Origin: Streptomyces glaucescens
GTDB lineage: Bacteria > Actinomycetota > Actinomycetes > Streptomycetales > Streptomycetaceae
Assembly (NCBI RefSeq): GCF_000761215.1
Contig: NZ_CP009438.1
Location: forward strand, 5,684,501-5,748,500
DNA length: 64,000 nucleotides
Reading direction: 5' to 3'
Positions 1 through 8,665 of the stretch are shown here, piece by piece (position 1 is the stretch's first letter; every line of letters begins with the position of its first letter). The position numbers were made by a program, and so were the translations under genes. The notes below the pieces were generated by a model. That model saw nothing but the letters and a program-made list of their open reading frames with translations, ran no database searches and had not been told where the DNA came from.

Positions 1-116
1 TCCGGGAGGCCCGAGCGGTCCGGGAGGCCCGAGCGGGCCTGACCGGTCCGACCGGTCCGACCGGTCCGGATTCGCGATCGGCCCGCCGCTGGCCCCGGTC
101 AGCGACCGCAGAACGC
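1..116. repeat. Short direct repeats at the window edge
   Basis: Two exact 18-bp copies of TCCGGGAGGCCCGAGCGG occupy bases 1-36, and three 9-bp copies of GACCGGTCC follow at about 41-67. On the plus strand frame 1 is open for 13 codons up to a TGA at 40-42 (SGRPER twice, then A). This could be the repetitive tail of a gene lying upstream of the window, but nothing else supports coding. No function assigned. Confidence 0.5.
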
Positions 117-159
117 CCGAAGGCCCGCTCCCCGCGTACGGCGGGGAGCGGGCCTTCGG
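117..159 (-). terminator. Long perfect hairpin after the first lipoprotein gene
   Basis: Arms at 117-135 and 141-159 pair perfectly (19 bp) around a 5-nt loop. The hairpin lies 22 bp beyond the stop of the minus-strand gene ending at 181. No T-tract follows, which is normal for Streptomyces terminators. Confidence 0.85.
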
Positions 160-180
160 CCTGTCCGGTCTGCGTCGGCG

Positions 181-1404
181 TCACCGGCCGCCGTAGGTCT
201 CACTCATGTTCCGGTAGAGCGCCCGGGCGTCCCGGCCGAGCTGCGGGCCCGCCAGCCAGGTGTTGTCGGCCGGGCCGATGGACGTGTTGGAGACCAGCTT
301 GGTCTTGCCGTCCACCACTCGGAACCAGCCGCCGCCCGACGAGCCGCCGGTCATGGTGCAGCCGATGCGGTACATCGTCGGCAGGGCGGGGCTCAGCGAG
401 AGCCGGCCCGGCTGGTCGAGGCACTTGAACATCTTCAGCCCGTTGTAGGGCGGTGCCGCCGGGTAGCCCCAGGCCCCCATGCTGCCGGCCTCCGCCGCGG
501 CCGGTGCGGAGAAGTCCACGTCCAGCGCGGCGCCGACGGTCTCCTCCAGCGACCTGGAGCCCTGCTCCGGCTGCACGTGCAGCACGGCGTAGTCGTACGC
601 CGCGCCCGCGCCGCCCGTCTCGGAGCCGCCCTCGATCCAGCCGTTCGAGGTCGAGGCCCAGTCGGCCCACCAGTTGCCGTAGGGGGCGATCTCGACGGGA
701 TCGGCGTCGTTCAGCTCGCTGTCGGACTTCCCCAGGTCGTTGAAGGCCGGGACGAACACGATGTTGCGGTACCAGCCGCCGTTCTGGCCCGCGTGCACAC
801 AGTGCCCGGCCGTCCACACGAGGTTGGACCTGCCCGGGTGGTTCACGTCCTTGATGACCGTGCCCGAGCAGACCATCGAGCCCTCGGGCGAGTCGAAGAA
901 GATCTTGCCGACCGGCGCGGCGTTGTCGTGGTAGGGCGTCTTCTCGGCCGTGGCCTGGACCGGCGCGGGCTCCGGGTCGCTCACCCCCTGGCCGGCGGAC
1001 GTGTCCTTGGTCGTGACCGTCTTGTCGGCCTCCTCGGCGGACCGCATCCGCTCCGGCTTCCACAGCCCCTCGATCACGGGGTTGACGAAGTCCTTGGCCT
1101 CACTGAGCCACTTGTCCTTGTCCCAGTTCTTCCAGCCGCCGTTCTTCCAGTCGTCGACGTCGATGCCGTGCTCCGCGAGCCGGCCCGCGATGTCGGAGGG
1201 GATGCCGAGCTTGCCGTCTCCGCCGCTGTCACCGGCGCCGTCGGTGCCCTGCGAGGAGGTGGCGTCCGGCCGGCCGGACGTCTTGTCCTCGTCGGAGCCG
1301 TTGCAGGCGGTCGCGGTGAGCGCCAGGGCGGCGAGCAGGCCGGTGGCGGCGACAGCGGTACGCCGACGCCGCCGCGGTGGTGCGGGCGTGCGTATGGAAC
1401 GCAT
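181..1404 (-). CDS. Secreted trypsin-like serine protease, lipoprotein (copy 1)
   Basis: 407 aa. The N-terminus has an arginine cluster, a hydrophobic stretch and a relaxed lipobox (LTATAC, lipid-accepting Cys34), so the protein is probably anchored outside the membrane. After a disordered Gly/Ser/Asp stretch comes a Trp/Lys/Asp-rich block (about residues 75-120, with WKNWDKDKW), then the peptidase domain. His201 lies in WTAGHC, a probable catalytic Asp in YDYAVLHV, and Ser356 in GGSSGGG. The layout resembles V8/trypsin-like S1 peptidases. The ATG at 1404 was chosen because GGGGGT lies 9 nt upstream and the signal peptide begins there. The next gene is a diverged tandem copy, so a duplication is likely. 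The substrate is unknown. Confidence 0.85.
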   Translation of the reverse strand: MRSIRTPAPPRRRRRTAVAATGLLAALALTATACNGSDEDKTSGRPDATSSQGTDGAGDSGGDGKLGIPSDIAGRLAEHGIDVDDWKNGGWKNWDKDKWLSEAKDFVNPVIEGLWKPERMRSAEEADKTVTTKDTSAGQGVSDPEPAPVQATAEKTPYHDNAAPVGKIFFDSPEGSMVCSGTVIKDVNHPGRSNLVWTAGHCVHAGQNGGWYRNIVFVPAFNDLGKSDSELNDADPVEIAPYGNWWADWASTSNGWIEGGSETGGAGAAYDYAVLHVQPEQGSRSLEETVGAALDVDFSAPAAAEAGSMGAWGYPAAPPYNGLKMFKCLDQPGRLSLSPALPTMYRIGCTMTGGSSGGGWFRVVDGKTKLVSNTSIGPADNTWLAGPQLGRDARALYRNMSETYGGR

Positions 1405-1579
1405 GGTGCGATGACCCCCGTAGGAACGCGTCAATGTCATGTGCTTGTCATGCGAGGCGCGGGTGGCCGCGGACGGGCCCGCCCCGCGTCGTCACCCCAC
1501 TGTGCCCGTGGGGTCGAGGGCGACGGCGGCGAGACCGTGCGGGTTTCCGCAGGTGCCCGCCGCCGTCCCTGCCCGGCCG

Positions 1580-2800
1580 TCACCGGCCGGCGAACTTGTT
1601 GCTCACCTCGTCGAACACGGCCTCGGCCTCCTTGCCCAGCCGCGGGCCGGCCAGCCAGCCCGCGGTGATCGGGCCGATCGAGGTGTTGGACACCAGCGCC
1701 GGCTTGCCGTCCGAGCCGGTCGCGACCCAGCCGCCACCGGACGAACCGCCGGTCATGGTGCAGCCGATGCGGTACATCGTCGGGTCCGCGGCCTGGATCG
1801 ACAGCCGGCCCGGCTTGTCCTCGCACCGGTACAGCTTCTGGCCGTCGTACGGCGGGGCTGCCGGGTAACCGATCGCCGTCATGTCCTCGATCTCCGGCAC
1901 GGCCGGGGCGTCGAAGTCCACGGGCAGGGCCGAACCGACCATCTCCTCCAGCGACTTGCCGCCGCTGCCCTCCTCCGGCGTCACATGGATGACGGCGAAG
2001 TCGTACGGGGCGCCTTCACCGCCGGTCGCACCGCCCTGCTCGATCCACTGGTCGGAGGTCTGCACCCAGTCACCCCACCAGACGCCGTACGGCGCGACCT
2101 CTTCCTCGGTGGCGTCCTGCAGCTCCGCGGCCGACCGGCCGGCGTCGTTGTACGACGGCACGAACGCGATGTTGCGGTACCAGCCCCCGCTCTTGCCCGC
2201 GTGCACGCAGTGCCCCGCCGTCCACACCAGGTTCGACTTGCCGGGGTTGGCGGGGTCCTTCACGACCGTCGCCGAGCAGACCATCGTGCCCTCGGGGGAG
2301 TCGAAGAACACCTTGCCCGCCTCGGGGGCGTTCGCGTGGTACGAGGCCGGCACGGCCTCCGCCTCCACCGGCGCCGGCTCCGGGTCGGTCACGCCCTGGT
2401 CACCGGAGATGTCGCTCTCGTCGACCTCCTGGTCGGGCTCCTCGGCCTCCCGCATGCGGTCCGGGTCCCACAGGTCCTCGATGATCGGGTTGACGAAGTC
2501 CTCGGCCTCACGGAGCCAGTCGTCCTTGTCCCAGTTCTTCCAGGCGCCGTCCCGCCACTTGTCGAGGTCGATCCCGTGTTCCTTGAGCCGGTCCTTCAGC
2601 TCGTCCGGGATGCGGATCTTGCCGTCACCCGCCCCCGCGGAGGCCGTCGCCTCGCCGCCCGCCTCGGCATCGCCGGACTCGCAGGCGGTCGCGGTGAGCG
2701 TGAGCACCGAGGCCAGGGCCACCGCGGTCAGCACGGGAGAGGTCCTGCGGCGCCCGGTCCTCTCCCTGCGAGCGGTGAACGACGGCCGTATGGATCGCAT
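1580..2800 (-). CDS. Secreted trypsin-like serine protease, lipoprotein (copy 2)
   Basis: 406 aa, a tandem paralogue of the gene ending at 181. It has the same architecture: signal peptide ending at LTATAC (Cys40), acidic linker, the conserved WKNWDKDDW block, TAGHC (His), YDFAVIHV (Asp) and GGSSGGGW (Ser). The start at 2800 has GGGGGAG 7 nt upstream. Both copies begin MRSIR. Their spacing (about 175 bp, without an obvious strong terminator between them) allows a shared transcript. The linker and linker-adjacent block are conserved as well as the catalytic core, which suggests that block has a function of its own. The peptidase assignment is firm; the biological role is not known. Confidence 0.85.
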   Translation of the reverse strand: MRSIRPSFTARRERTGRRRTSPVLTAVALASVLTLTATACESGDAEAGGEATASAGAGDGKIRIPDELKDRLKEHGIDLDKWRDGAWKNWDKDDWLREAEDFVNPIIEDLWDPDRMREAEEPDQEVDESDISGDQGVTDPEPAPVEAEAVPASYHANAPEAGKVFFDSPEGTMVCSATVVKDPANPGKSNLVWTAGHCVHAGKSGGWYRNIAFVPSYNDAGRSAAELQDATEEEVAPYGVWWGDWVQTSDQWIEQGGATGGEGAPYDFAVIHVTPEEGSGGKSLEEMVGSALPVDFDAPAVPEIEDMTAIGYPAAPPYDGQKLYRCEDKPGRLSIQAADPTMYRIGCTMTGGSSGGGWVATGSDGKPALVSNTSIGPITAGWLAGPRLGKEAEAVFDEVSNKFAGR

Positions 2801-3413
2801 GGTGTTACTCCCCCTGGGATGGACTGACGTGGCGCACCGGCCGCGACTGCGGCCCGGACCCGAACACAACTCAGGCCGCTCGCACGGCCTTCCGGAACGG
2901 CACCCCACACTATGCGCTCGCTGTGGGGGACTTCCGACGGAACGGCAACGGTTCCGTCACGGAAAGGATCTTGGAGCAACCCGTAACCCGGTGCCTGGAG
3001 CGGGGTTGGTAGCGGTGGGGTCCGCCTGGCCGGACGGACGCGGACGGGTCGGGCGAACAGGCGGGGCCGGTGGCGCGAGGAGACGAGTTGCCGGGAACAG
3101 GCGTGGGCTCCGGACCGGCGCGGACGACGCTCGTGCCGAGCGGGGGGCGCGGTGGGCGGGGGAGGGACGGGCCGGAGCAGCGGTCGGTTCCCCGACGGAC
3201 AGCGGAAGGACGAGGAAGCCTGGCCATGACCGACTGCCTCTCCGGCGTGGGCACCGTCGCCCTCGGCCGCCACCTACCGGCCGATCCGTGACCCCACGCC
3301 GGTCACCCCCCGTCGGCCCGCTCACCGCCCGGAGCCGGATCTCCCGTGCCCGGCCTCTTCGCCGTACCGCTCGGCACGTCCCCACGCGCCGGAACACCCT
3401 CCGAGGAACCGCC
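2801..3413. other. Intergenic region, 613 bp, divergent promoters
   Basis: Separates the minus-strand protease pair from the plus-strand siderophore synthetase. It is GC-rich, with open frames on several strands but no ribosome binding site plus codon pattern that I would accept as a gene. I looked for a DmdR/IdeR iron box (TTAGGTTAGGCT-like) ahead of the siderophore gene and saw none. Confidence 0.6.
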
Positions 3414-5378
3414 TTGCACAGCACCCCCATCGCCGACGGCCGCACCGGCACCCGCCCGTCGGAGCCCGACCCGCCAGGGACCCAACCCTCACCCGAGCCG
3501 GCCACGGCAGCGGTCCCCGGACGCCGGTGTGGCCCCGGCCACCCCGGCCCGCACGGTCCGGGCACCGCCCCCGACCTCCTCCAGCACCCGGACCCCCGCG
3601 TCGCCGCCGAGTCCGCGGCCGTGGAGAACCTGCTGCGCTGCTGGGTCCGCGAGGCCGGCATCCCCGTCCCCGCCCACGGCACCCTGCGCGTCCCCCTCCC
3701 CGCCAGCGGCACCGCGCTGCTGGTCCCCGTGCACTACTCGTCCGCCACCGGCTGGCACCGCTTCGGACTGCCGCATCCGGCCGGCGCCCCCCACCCGTCC
3801 CCGCCGGCCGACGCGGTGACCGTCGCGGCCCTGCTCGCCCGCGAGGGGTCCAGGACGTGCCGAGCACACGGCGTCCCCCCGGCCAGGACCGCGGAGGCGT
3901 ACGACCCGCCCTCGGCCGCCGGCCCCGGCCACGTTCCCGAACTCGTCGGGCGCGTCGCGGACTCGGTCCGCCGGGTCACCGCCTTCATCGGAGAGCGCCG
4001 CAGCCACCCCACGGGCACAGCCGACCTCTTCCTCACCGCCGAACAGGCCCTCCTCCTCGGACACCCGCTGCACCCGGCGCCGAAGAGCCGCGAGGGCGTC
4101 ACCGAAGCCGAAGCGCGCCCGTACTCACCCGAACTGCGCGGCTCCTTCCCCCTGCACTGGCTCGCCGTCGCCCCCTCCCTGCTCGCCACCGACTCCGCCT
4201 GGACCGAGCGCGGCAGGCCCGTGCCCGCGCCCCGCCTCACCGCACGCCTGGCCGGGCCCGGCCTGCCCCTGTCCGAGGGCTACGCCGCGCTGCCGCTGCA
4301 CCCCTGGCAGTTCCGCGAACTCCGGCACAGTCCCGCGGTCGCCTCCCTGCTCGACGCCGGACTGCTGCGGGACCTCGGAGCACACGGCTGCCCCTGGCAC
4401 CCCACCTCCTCCGTCCGCACCGTCTACCGGTCCGGAGCCCCGGCCATGCTCAAGCTGTCCCTGGGCCTGCGCATCACCAACAGCCGTCGTGAGAACCTCC
4501 GCAAGGAACTGCACCGCGGAGTGGAGGTGCACCGCCTGCTGCGCGCCGGGCTGTCCCGGCAGTGGCGCGCCGCGCACCCGTGCTTCGACATCGTCCGCGA
4601 TCCGGCCTGGCTCGCCGTCGACGGCCCCGAGGGCGGCCCCATGACCGGGCTGGACGTGATGATCCGGCACAACCCGTTCGCCCCGGCCGACGACGTGTCC
4701 TGCGTCGCGGGGCTCGTGGCGCCCCAGGCAGCGGGGCGGGCACCGGAATCCCAGCCGGTCCCGTCCCGGCTGGCCCGGCTCGTCGAGCGTCTCGCCGCGC
4801 CGACCGGCCGGCCCCGCGCGGCCGTCGCCGCCGAGTGGTTCCTGCGCTACCTGGAACGGGTCGTCCGTCCCGTGCTGTGGCTGGACGGCGAGGCGGGGAT
4901 CGCCCTCGAAGCCCACCAGCAGAACACCTTGCTCCTGCTGGACGGCCATGGCTGGCCCGCGGGCGGCCGGTACCGCGACAACCAGGGCTACTACTTCCGT
5001 GAGTCCCGCCGTGCGGAACTCGATGCCCGCCTGCCCGGGATCGGGGAGCACAGCGACACGTTCGTGCCCGACGGCACGGCGGACGAACGCCTCGCCTACT
5101 ACCTGGCGATCAACAACGTGTTCGGTCTCATCGGCGCCCTCGGCTCCCAGCGCCTCGCCGACGAGCACCTGTTGCTCGCCGCGTTCCGCCGCTTCCTCGC
5201 GGGCGCGGCCGCGGGCCCCGGCCGCATGCGCAGTTCCCTGCCCGCCCGGCTGCTCGACTCACCCGTCCTGCGCTGCAAGGCCAATCTGCTCACCCGGCTG
5301 CACGGGCTGGACGAACTCGTGGGGCCGGTCGACACCCAGTCCGTCTACGTCACCGTCGCCAACCCCCTCCGTCGCTGA
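3414..5378 (+). CDS. NIS siderophore synthetase, IucA/IucC family
   Basis: 654 aa. ATP-dependent enzyme family that joins a polycarboxylic acid such as citrate or succinate to amines or amino alcohols to build siderophores. Visible family motifs are LLLGHPLHPAPKSREGV, the HPWQ motif, KLSLGLRITNSRREN, the acid/ATP-site EAHQQN, RDNQGYYFRES and the C-terminal KANLLTRLHG with a FhuF-like end region. I chose the TTG at 3414 because GAGGA sits 6 nt upstream and the codon pattern begins there; no ATG fits. An acetyltransferase of the type used in siderophore assembly follows 47 nt later. No hydroxylase, decarboxylase, transporter or iron box is visible nearby, so the product cannot be named. Confidence 0.85.
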   Translation: MHSTPIADGRTGTRPSEPDPPGTQPSPEPATAAVPGRRCGPGHPGPHGPGTAPDLLQHPDPRVAAESAAVENLLRCWVREAGIPVPAHGTLRVPLPASGTALLVPVHYSSATGWHRFGLPHPAGAPHPSPPADAVTVAALLAREGSRTCRAHGVPPARTAEAYDPPSAAGPGHVPELVGRVADSVRRVTAFIGERRSHPTGTADLFLTAEQALLLGHPLHPAPKSREGVTEAEARPYSPELRGSFPLHWLAVAPSLLATDSAWTERGRPVPAPRLTARLAGPGLPLSEGYAALPLHPWQFRELRHSPAVASLLDAGLLRDLGAHGCPWHPTSSVRTVYRSGAPAMLKLSLGLRITNSRRENLRKELHRGVEVHRLLRAGLSRQWRAAHPCFDIVRDPAWLAVDGPEGGPMTGLDVMIRHNPFAPADDVSCVAGLVAPQAAGRAPESQPVPSRLARLVERLAAPTGRPRAAVAAEWFLRYLERVVRPVLWLDGEAGIALEAHQQNTLLLLDGHGWPAGGRYRDNQGYYFRESRRAELDARLPGIGEHSDTFVPDGTADERLAYYLAINNVFGLIGALGSQRLADEHLLLAAFRRFLAGAAAGPGRMRSSLPARLLDSPVLRCKANLLTRLHGLDELVGPVDTQSVYVTVANPLRR

Positions 5379-5425
5379 CGCCGCGCCCGTCACCGCCACG
5401 GCCCGCGTCCTGAGAGGAGCCTTCC

Positions 5426-6154
5426 CTGTCCGCCACCGAAGAGCGTGCCCACACCGGGGACCCGCTGGACCCACGCCTGCCTTCCGGCCCGGCCGAGCCG
5501 TTCGCCGAGGGTGATCCGCCCGGCCTCGCCGGGCCGTTCGCCGAGGGTGATCCGCCCGGCCCGGCCGAGCCGTTCGCCGAGGACGATCCGCTCGGCCGCG
5601 TAGCCGAGTGGGGTCCCACCGCCACGCCCGTCGGGACCTTCCGGCTCGTCCCCGTGCGGATCGGGCGGGACCTCCCGCTCATCAGCGCCTGGATGAACGA
5701 CCCCGCCGTGGCCGCGTACTGGCACCTGGCGGGCCCGCCGGTGGTGACCGCGCTCCACCTGCGCACCCAGCTCTCCGCCGGCGGGCGGAGCGTCCCGTGC
5801 CTCGGGGTGCTGGACGGCACACCGATCGGCTACTGGGAGATCTACCGGGCCGACCTCGACCCGCTCGCCCGGCACTACCTCGCCCGGCCCCATGACACCG
5901 GGATCCACCTCCTCATCGGCCGCGCCGCCGACCGGGGGCGAGGGCTCGGCAGCGCCCTCCTCGAAGCCATCACCCGGCTCATCCTGGACAGGCGCCCCGC
6001 CTGCACCCGTGTCATCGCGGAACCCGACATCCGCAACGCACCGTCCATCTCCGCGTTCCTGCGCGCGGGCTTCCACGTCCTCGGTGAGGTGGACCTGCCC
6101 GGCAAGCGGGCCGCCCTCATGGTCCGGGAACGGGTCCCGCGCCATGCGCGGTAG
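5426..6154 (+). CDS. GNAT acyltransferase, IucB/AlcB siderophore type
   Basis: 242 aa if it starts at CTG 5426. The acetyltransferase fold begins at GTFRLVPVR and runs through ISAWMNDPAVAAYWHL, YWEIYRADLDPL and HLLIGRAADRGRGLGSALLEAI (acyl-CoA loop) to RVIAEPDIRNAPSISAFLRAGF, the pattern of IucB/RhbD/MbtK enzymes that acylate hydroxylated lysine-like side chains. The only in-frame later start (GTG 5654) would remove the first beta strand. GAGAGGAG at 5412-5419 sits exactly 6 nt before the CTG, so I favour the CTG. The extra N-terminus carries three 12-residue repeats (PAEPFAEGDPPG-like). Probably one transcript with the upstream NIS synthetase. Family is confident, start less so. Confidence 0.75.
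   Translation: MSATEERAHTGDPLDPRLPSGPAEPFAEGDPPGLAGPFAEGDPPGPAEPFAEDDPLGRVAEWGPTATPVGTFRLVPVRIGRDLPLISAWMNDPAVAAYWHLAGPPVVTALHLRTQLSAGGRSVPCLGVLDGTPIGYWEIYRADLDPLARHYLARPHDTGIHLLIGRAADRGRGLGSALLEAITRLILDRRPACTRVIAEPDIRNAPSISAFLRAGFHVLGEVDLPGKRAALMVRERVPRHAR
5489..5596 (+). repeat. Three 36-bp in-frame repeats
   Basis: Three consecutive 36-bp units encode PAEPFAEGDPPG, LAGPFAEGDPPG and PAEPFAEDDPLG in the N-terminal extension of the acetyltransferase. Units are nearly identical at DNA level, implying recent slippage or unequal exchange. The lack of stops and the in-frame unit length support translation of this segment. Confidence 0.85.
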
Positions 6155-6407
6155 CGCCGCACTGCCTGGCCGCGCCCTGCGACGACGCCGTCACCCTCGG
6201 CACACCGCCCGCGGCGACTCCGCTCCCACCGGATGCGGGCGTCGCGGAGGGGCAACGACTCCGATCACCATCGCAGCCCTCGCTATCCGCATCGGACAGC
6301 GACCGGTCACACCCGATGCGAGCCGGTCTCCGGCGATCCCCGCCGATCGCCGCCCCAGGGGCCCGGCAGTCCTGAACCAGCTACCCGCTCCCGGCACGAG
6401 ACCCCGT

Positions 6408-6430
6408 TTGTCAGTGCGGGGTCGTAGGGT
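6408..6430 (+). promoter_or_regulatory. RecA-NDp/PafBC-type DNA-damage promoter of the DinG helicase gene
   Basis: TTGTCAGTG (6408-6416), then exactly eight bases, then TAGGGT (6425-6430). This matches the published LexA-independent damage promoter motif of actinobacteria (tTGTCRGTG, N8, TAnnnT), which is bound by PafBC in mycobacteria. Transcription should begin at or just before the ATG at 6440. The match is seen directly; inducibility is inferred. Confidence 0.8.
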
Positions 6431-6439
6431 GGTCGCGCT

Positions 6440-8416
6440 ATGACGAAGCCCTCCCTCCCCGAACTCCTGCATGCCGCCGTCGCCGCTGTCGGCGGCATGG
6501 AGCGCCCCGGCCAGGTGGCCATGGCGGAAGCCGTCGCGGCCGCCATCGACGACGGCTCCCATCTGCTGGTCCAGGCCGGCACCGGCACCGGAAAGTCGCT
6601 CGGCTACCTGGTGCCGGCGCTCGCGCACGGGGAGCGAGTGGTCGTGGCCACTGCCACCCTGGCCCTGCAGCGGCAGCTGGTGGAGCGGGACCTGCCGCGC
6701 ACGGTCGACGCGCTGCACCCGCTGCTGCGCCGCCGCCCGGAGTTCGCGATGCTGAAGGGCCGGTCGAACTACCTCTGCCTGCACCGCCTCCACGAGGGCG
6801 TCCCGCAGGACGAGGAAGAGGGCCTGTTCGACCAGTTCGAGGCGGCCGCGCCAACCAGCAAGCTCGGGCAGGACCTGCTGCGGGTGCGCGACTGGGCCGA
6901 TGAGACCGAGACCGGCGACCGCGACGACCTGACGCCCGGCATCTCCGACCGCGCCTGGTCCCAGGTGTCGGTGTCGTCCCGGGAGTGCCTGGGGGCGACG
7001 AAGTGCGCGTACGGCGCGGAGTGCTTCGCCGAGATGGCCCGCGAGCGGGCCAAGCTCGCCGAGGTGATCGTGACCAACCACGCCCTGCTCGCGATCGACG
7101 CGATCGAGGGCGCGCCGGTCCTGCCGCAGCACGAGGTGCTGATCGTGGACGAGGCGCATGAGCTGGTCTCGCGGGTCACCGGCGTCGCGACCGGTGAGCT
7201 GACCCCCGGACAGGTCAACCGCGCGGTGCGCCGCGCCGCCAAACTCGTCAACGAGAAGGCCGCCGACCAGTTGCAGACGGCCGCGGAGGGGTTCGAGCGG
7301 CTGATGGAGCTGGCCCTGCCCGGCCGTCTGGAGGAGATCCCCGAGGACCTCGCCTATGCCCTGATGGCGCTGCGCGACGCCTGCCGCACCGTGATCTCCG
7401 CGATCGGTGCGACCCGCGACAAGTCCGTCCAGGACGAGGACGCGGTCCGCAAGCAGGCGCTGGCCTCCGTGGAGTCGGTGCACGACGTGGCGGAGCGGAT
7501 CACCAACGGTTCCGAGTGGGACGTCGTCTGGTACGAACGCCACGACCGTTTCGGCGCCTCCCTGCGTGTCGCTCCCATGTCCGTCTCGGGCCTGCTGCGC
7601 GAGAAGCTGTTCGCGGACCGGTCCGTGATCCTCACGTCGGCGACCTTGAAGCTGGGCGGTGACTTCAACGGGGTCGGCGCCTCCCTGGGGCTCGGTCCGG
7701 AGGGCGCGGAGGGCGAGGACCTGCCGAAGTGGAAGGGAGTCGACGTCGGCTCGCCCTTCGACTACCCCAGGCAGGGCATCCTCTACGTCGCCAAGCACCT
7801 GGCGCGCCCGGCGCGGGACGGCGACCGCGCGGACATGCTGGACGAGCTGACCGAGCTGATCCAGGCGGCCGGCGGCCGGACCCTGGGCCTGTTCTCCTCG
7901 ATGCGGGCAGCCCAGCTCGCCGCGGAGGAGCTGCGCTCGCGGATTCCGGAGTTCCCGATCCTCCTGCAGGGCGAGGAGACCCTGGGCGAGCTGATCAAGA
8001 ACTTCGCGGCCGATCCCAGGACCTGCCTGTTCGGCACGCTCTCCCTGTGGCAGGGCGTCGACGTGCCGGGGCCGAGCTGTCAGCTCGTCGTCATGGACAA
8101 GATCCCGTTCCCGCGTCCCGACGACCCGTTGATGAGCGCCCGGCAGAAGGCGGTCGAGGAGGCCGGTGGCAACGGCTTCATGGCCGTCGCCGCCACCCAC
8201 GCGGCGCTGCTCATGGCCCAAGGCGCCGGGCGGCTCGTCCGGGCGACGGGCGACCGCGGCGTGGTCGCCGTGCTGGACCAGCGGCTGGCGACGGCGCGGT
8301 ACGGCAGCTATCTGAAGGCGTCGCTGCCCGACTTCTGGTACACCACGGACCGTCATCAGGTCCGGAAGTCGCTCGCGGCGATCGACGCGGCGGCGAAGCA
8401 GGCCGAGGCGCAGTGA
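6440..8416 (+). CDS. dinG: DinG-family ATP-dependent DNA helicase
   Basis: 658 aa superfamily 2 helicase of the XPD/DinG group, unwinding damaged or structured DNA 5' to 3'. Walker A is QAGTGTGKSLGYL near residue 50 and the DEAH box is VDEAHEL near 240. The C-terminal motifs include LFGTLSLWQGVDVPG and the arginine-finger motif GRLVRATGDRGVVAVLD. Between motifs I and II are cysteines (CLHRL, ECLGATKCAYGAECF) in the position of the iron-sulfur domain of this family. The ATG at 6440 follows a perfect damage promoter motif by 9 nt, so the mRNA may be (nearly) leaderless. Convergent with lexA. Family-level assignment is firm. Confidence 0.92.
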   Translation: MTKPSLPELLHAAVAAVGGMERPGQVAMAEAVAAAIDDGSHLLVQAGTGTGKSLGYLVPALAHGERVVVATATLALQRQLVERDLPRTVDALHPLLRRRPEFAMLKGRSNYLCLHRLHEGVPQDEEEGLFDQFEAAAPTSKLGQDLLRVRDWADETETGDRDDLTPGISDRAWSQVSVSSRECLGATKCAYGAECFAEMARERAKLAEVIVTNHALLAIDAIEGAPVLPQHEVLIVDEAHELVSRVTGVATGELTPGQVNRAVRRAAKLVNEKAADQLQTAAEGFERLMELALPGRLEEIPEDLAYALMALRDACRTVISAIGATRDKSVQDEDAVRKQALASVESVHDVAERITNGSEWDVVWYERHDRFGASLRVAPMSVSGLLREKLFADRSVILTSATLKLGGDFNGVGASLGLGPEGAEGEDLPKWKGVDVGSPFDYPRQGILYVAKHLARPARDGDRADMLDELTELIQAAGGRTLGLFSSMRAAQLAAEELRSRIPEFPILLQGEETLGELIKNFAADPRTCLFGTLSLWQGVDVPGPSCQLVVMDKIPFPRPDDPLMSARQKAVEEAGGNGFMAVAATHAALLMAQGAGRLVRATGDRGVVAVLDQRLATARYGSYLKASLPDFWYTTDRHQVRKSLAAIDAAAKQAEAQ

Positions 8417-8590
8417 CGGTGGGGGCCGTGCCCGTCCTGGGACGACCCCCACAGCGAGCGGTCCGCAGCCAGCCGGCCGACCTGAGACGGCCGCCCGCCC
8501 CGGGCAGCTGCCTGCCTCGGGACGGCCGCCCGTCCCGACGCGGCCGGCCCGAGACGGCCGGCCGCCGCCGGAGACAGCGGAGACAGCACA

Positions 8591-8624
8591 GGGCCCCGGA
8601 ACCGGCGCAGGGGTCCCGGGGCCC
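8591..8624. terminator. Hairpin between convergent helicase and lexA genes
   Basis: GGGCCCCGG (8591-8599) pairs with CCGGGGCCC (8616-8624). It is placed midway between the two convergent stops and could serve both genes. Confidence 0.6.
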
Positions 8625-8665
8625 GGTCAGAGGGGCGGCTGCTGGCAGCTCGCCCGTCACGGCCG

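Noticed and set aside
1..42. C-terminal tail of an upstream gene
   Set aside because: Thirteen repeat-encoded codons cannot be distinguished from chance without sequence before the window.
1881..3413. 5' extension of the siderophore synthetase frame
   Set aside because: It covers the antisense of the second protease gene. The real gene starts at TTG 3414 with a ribosome site.
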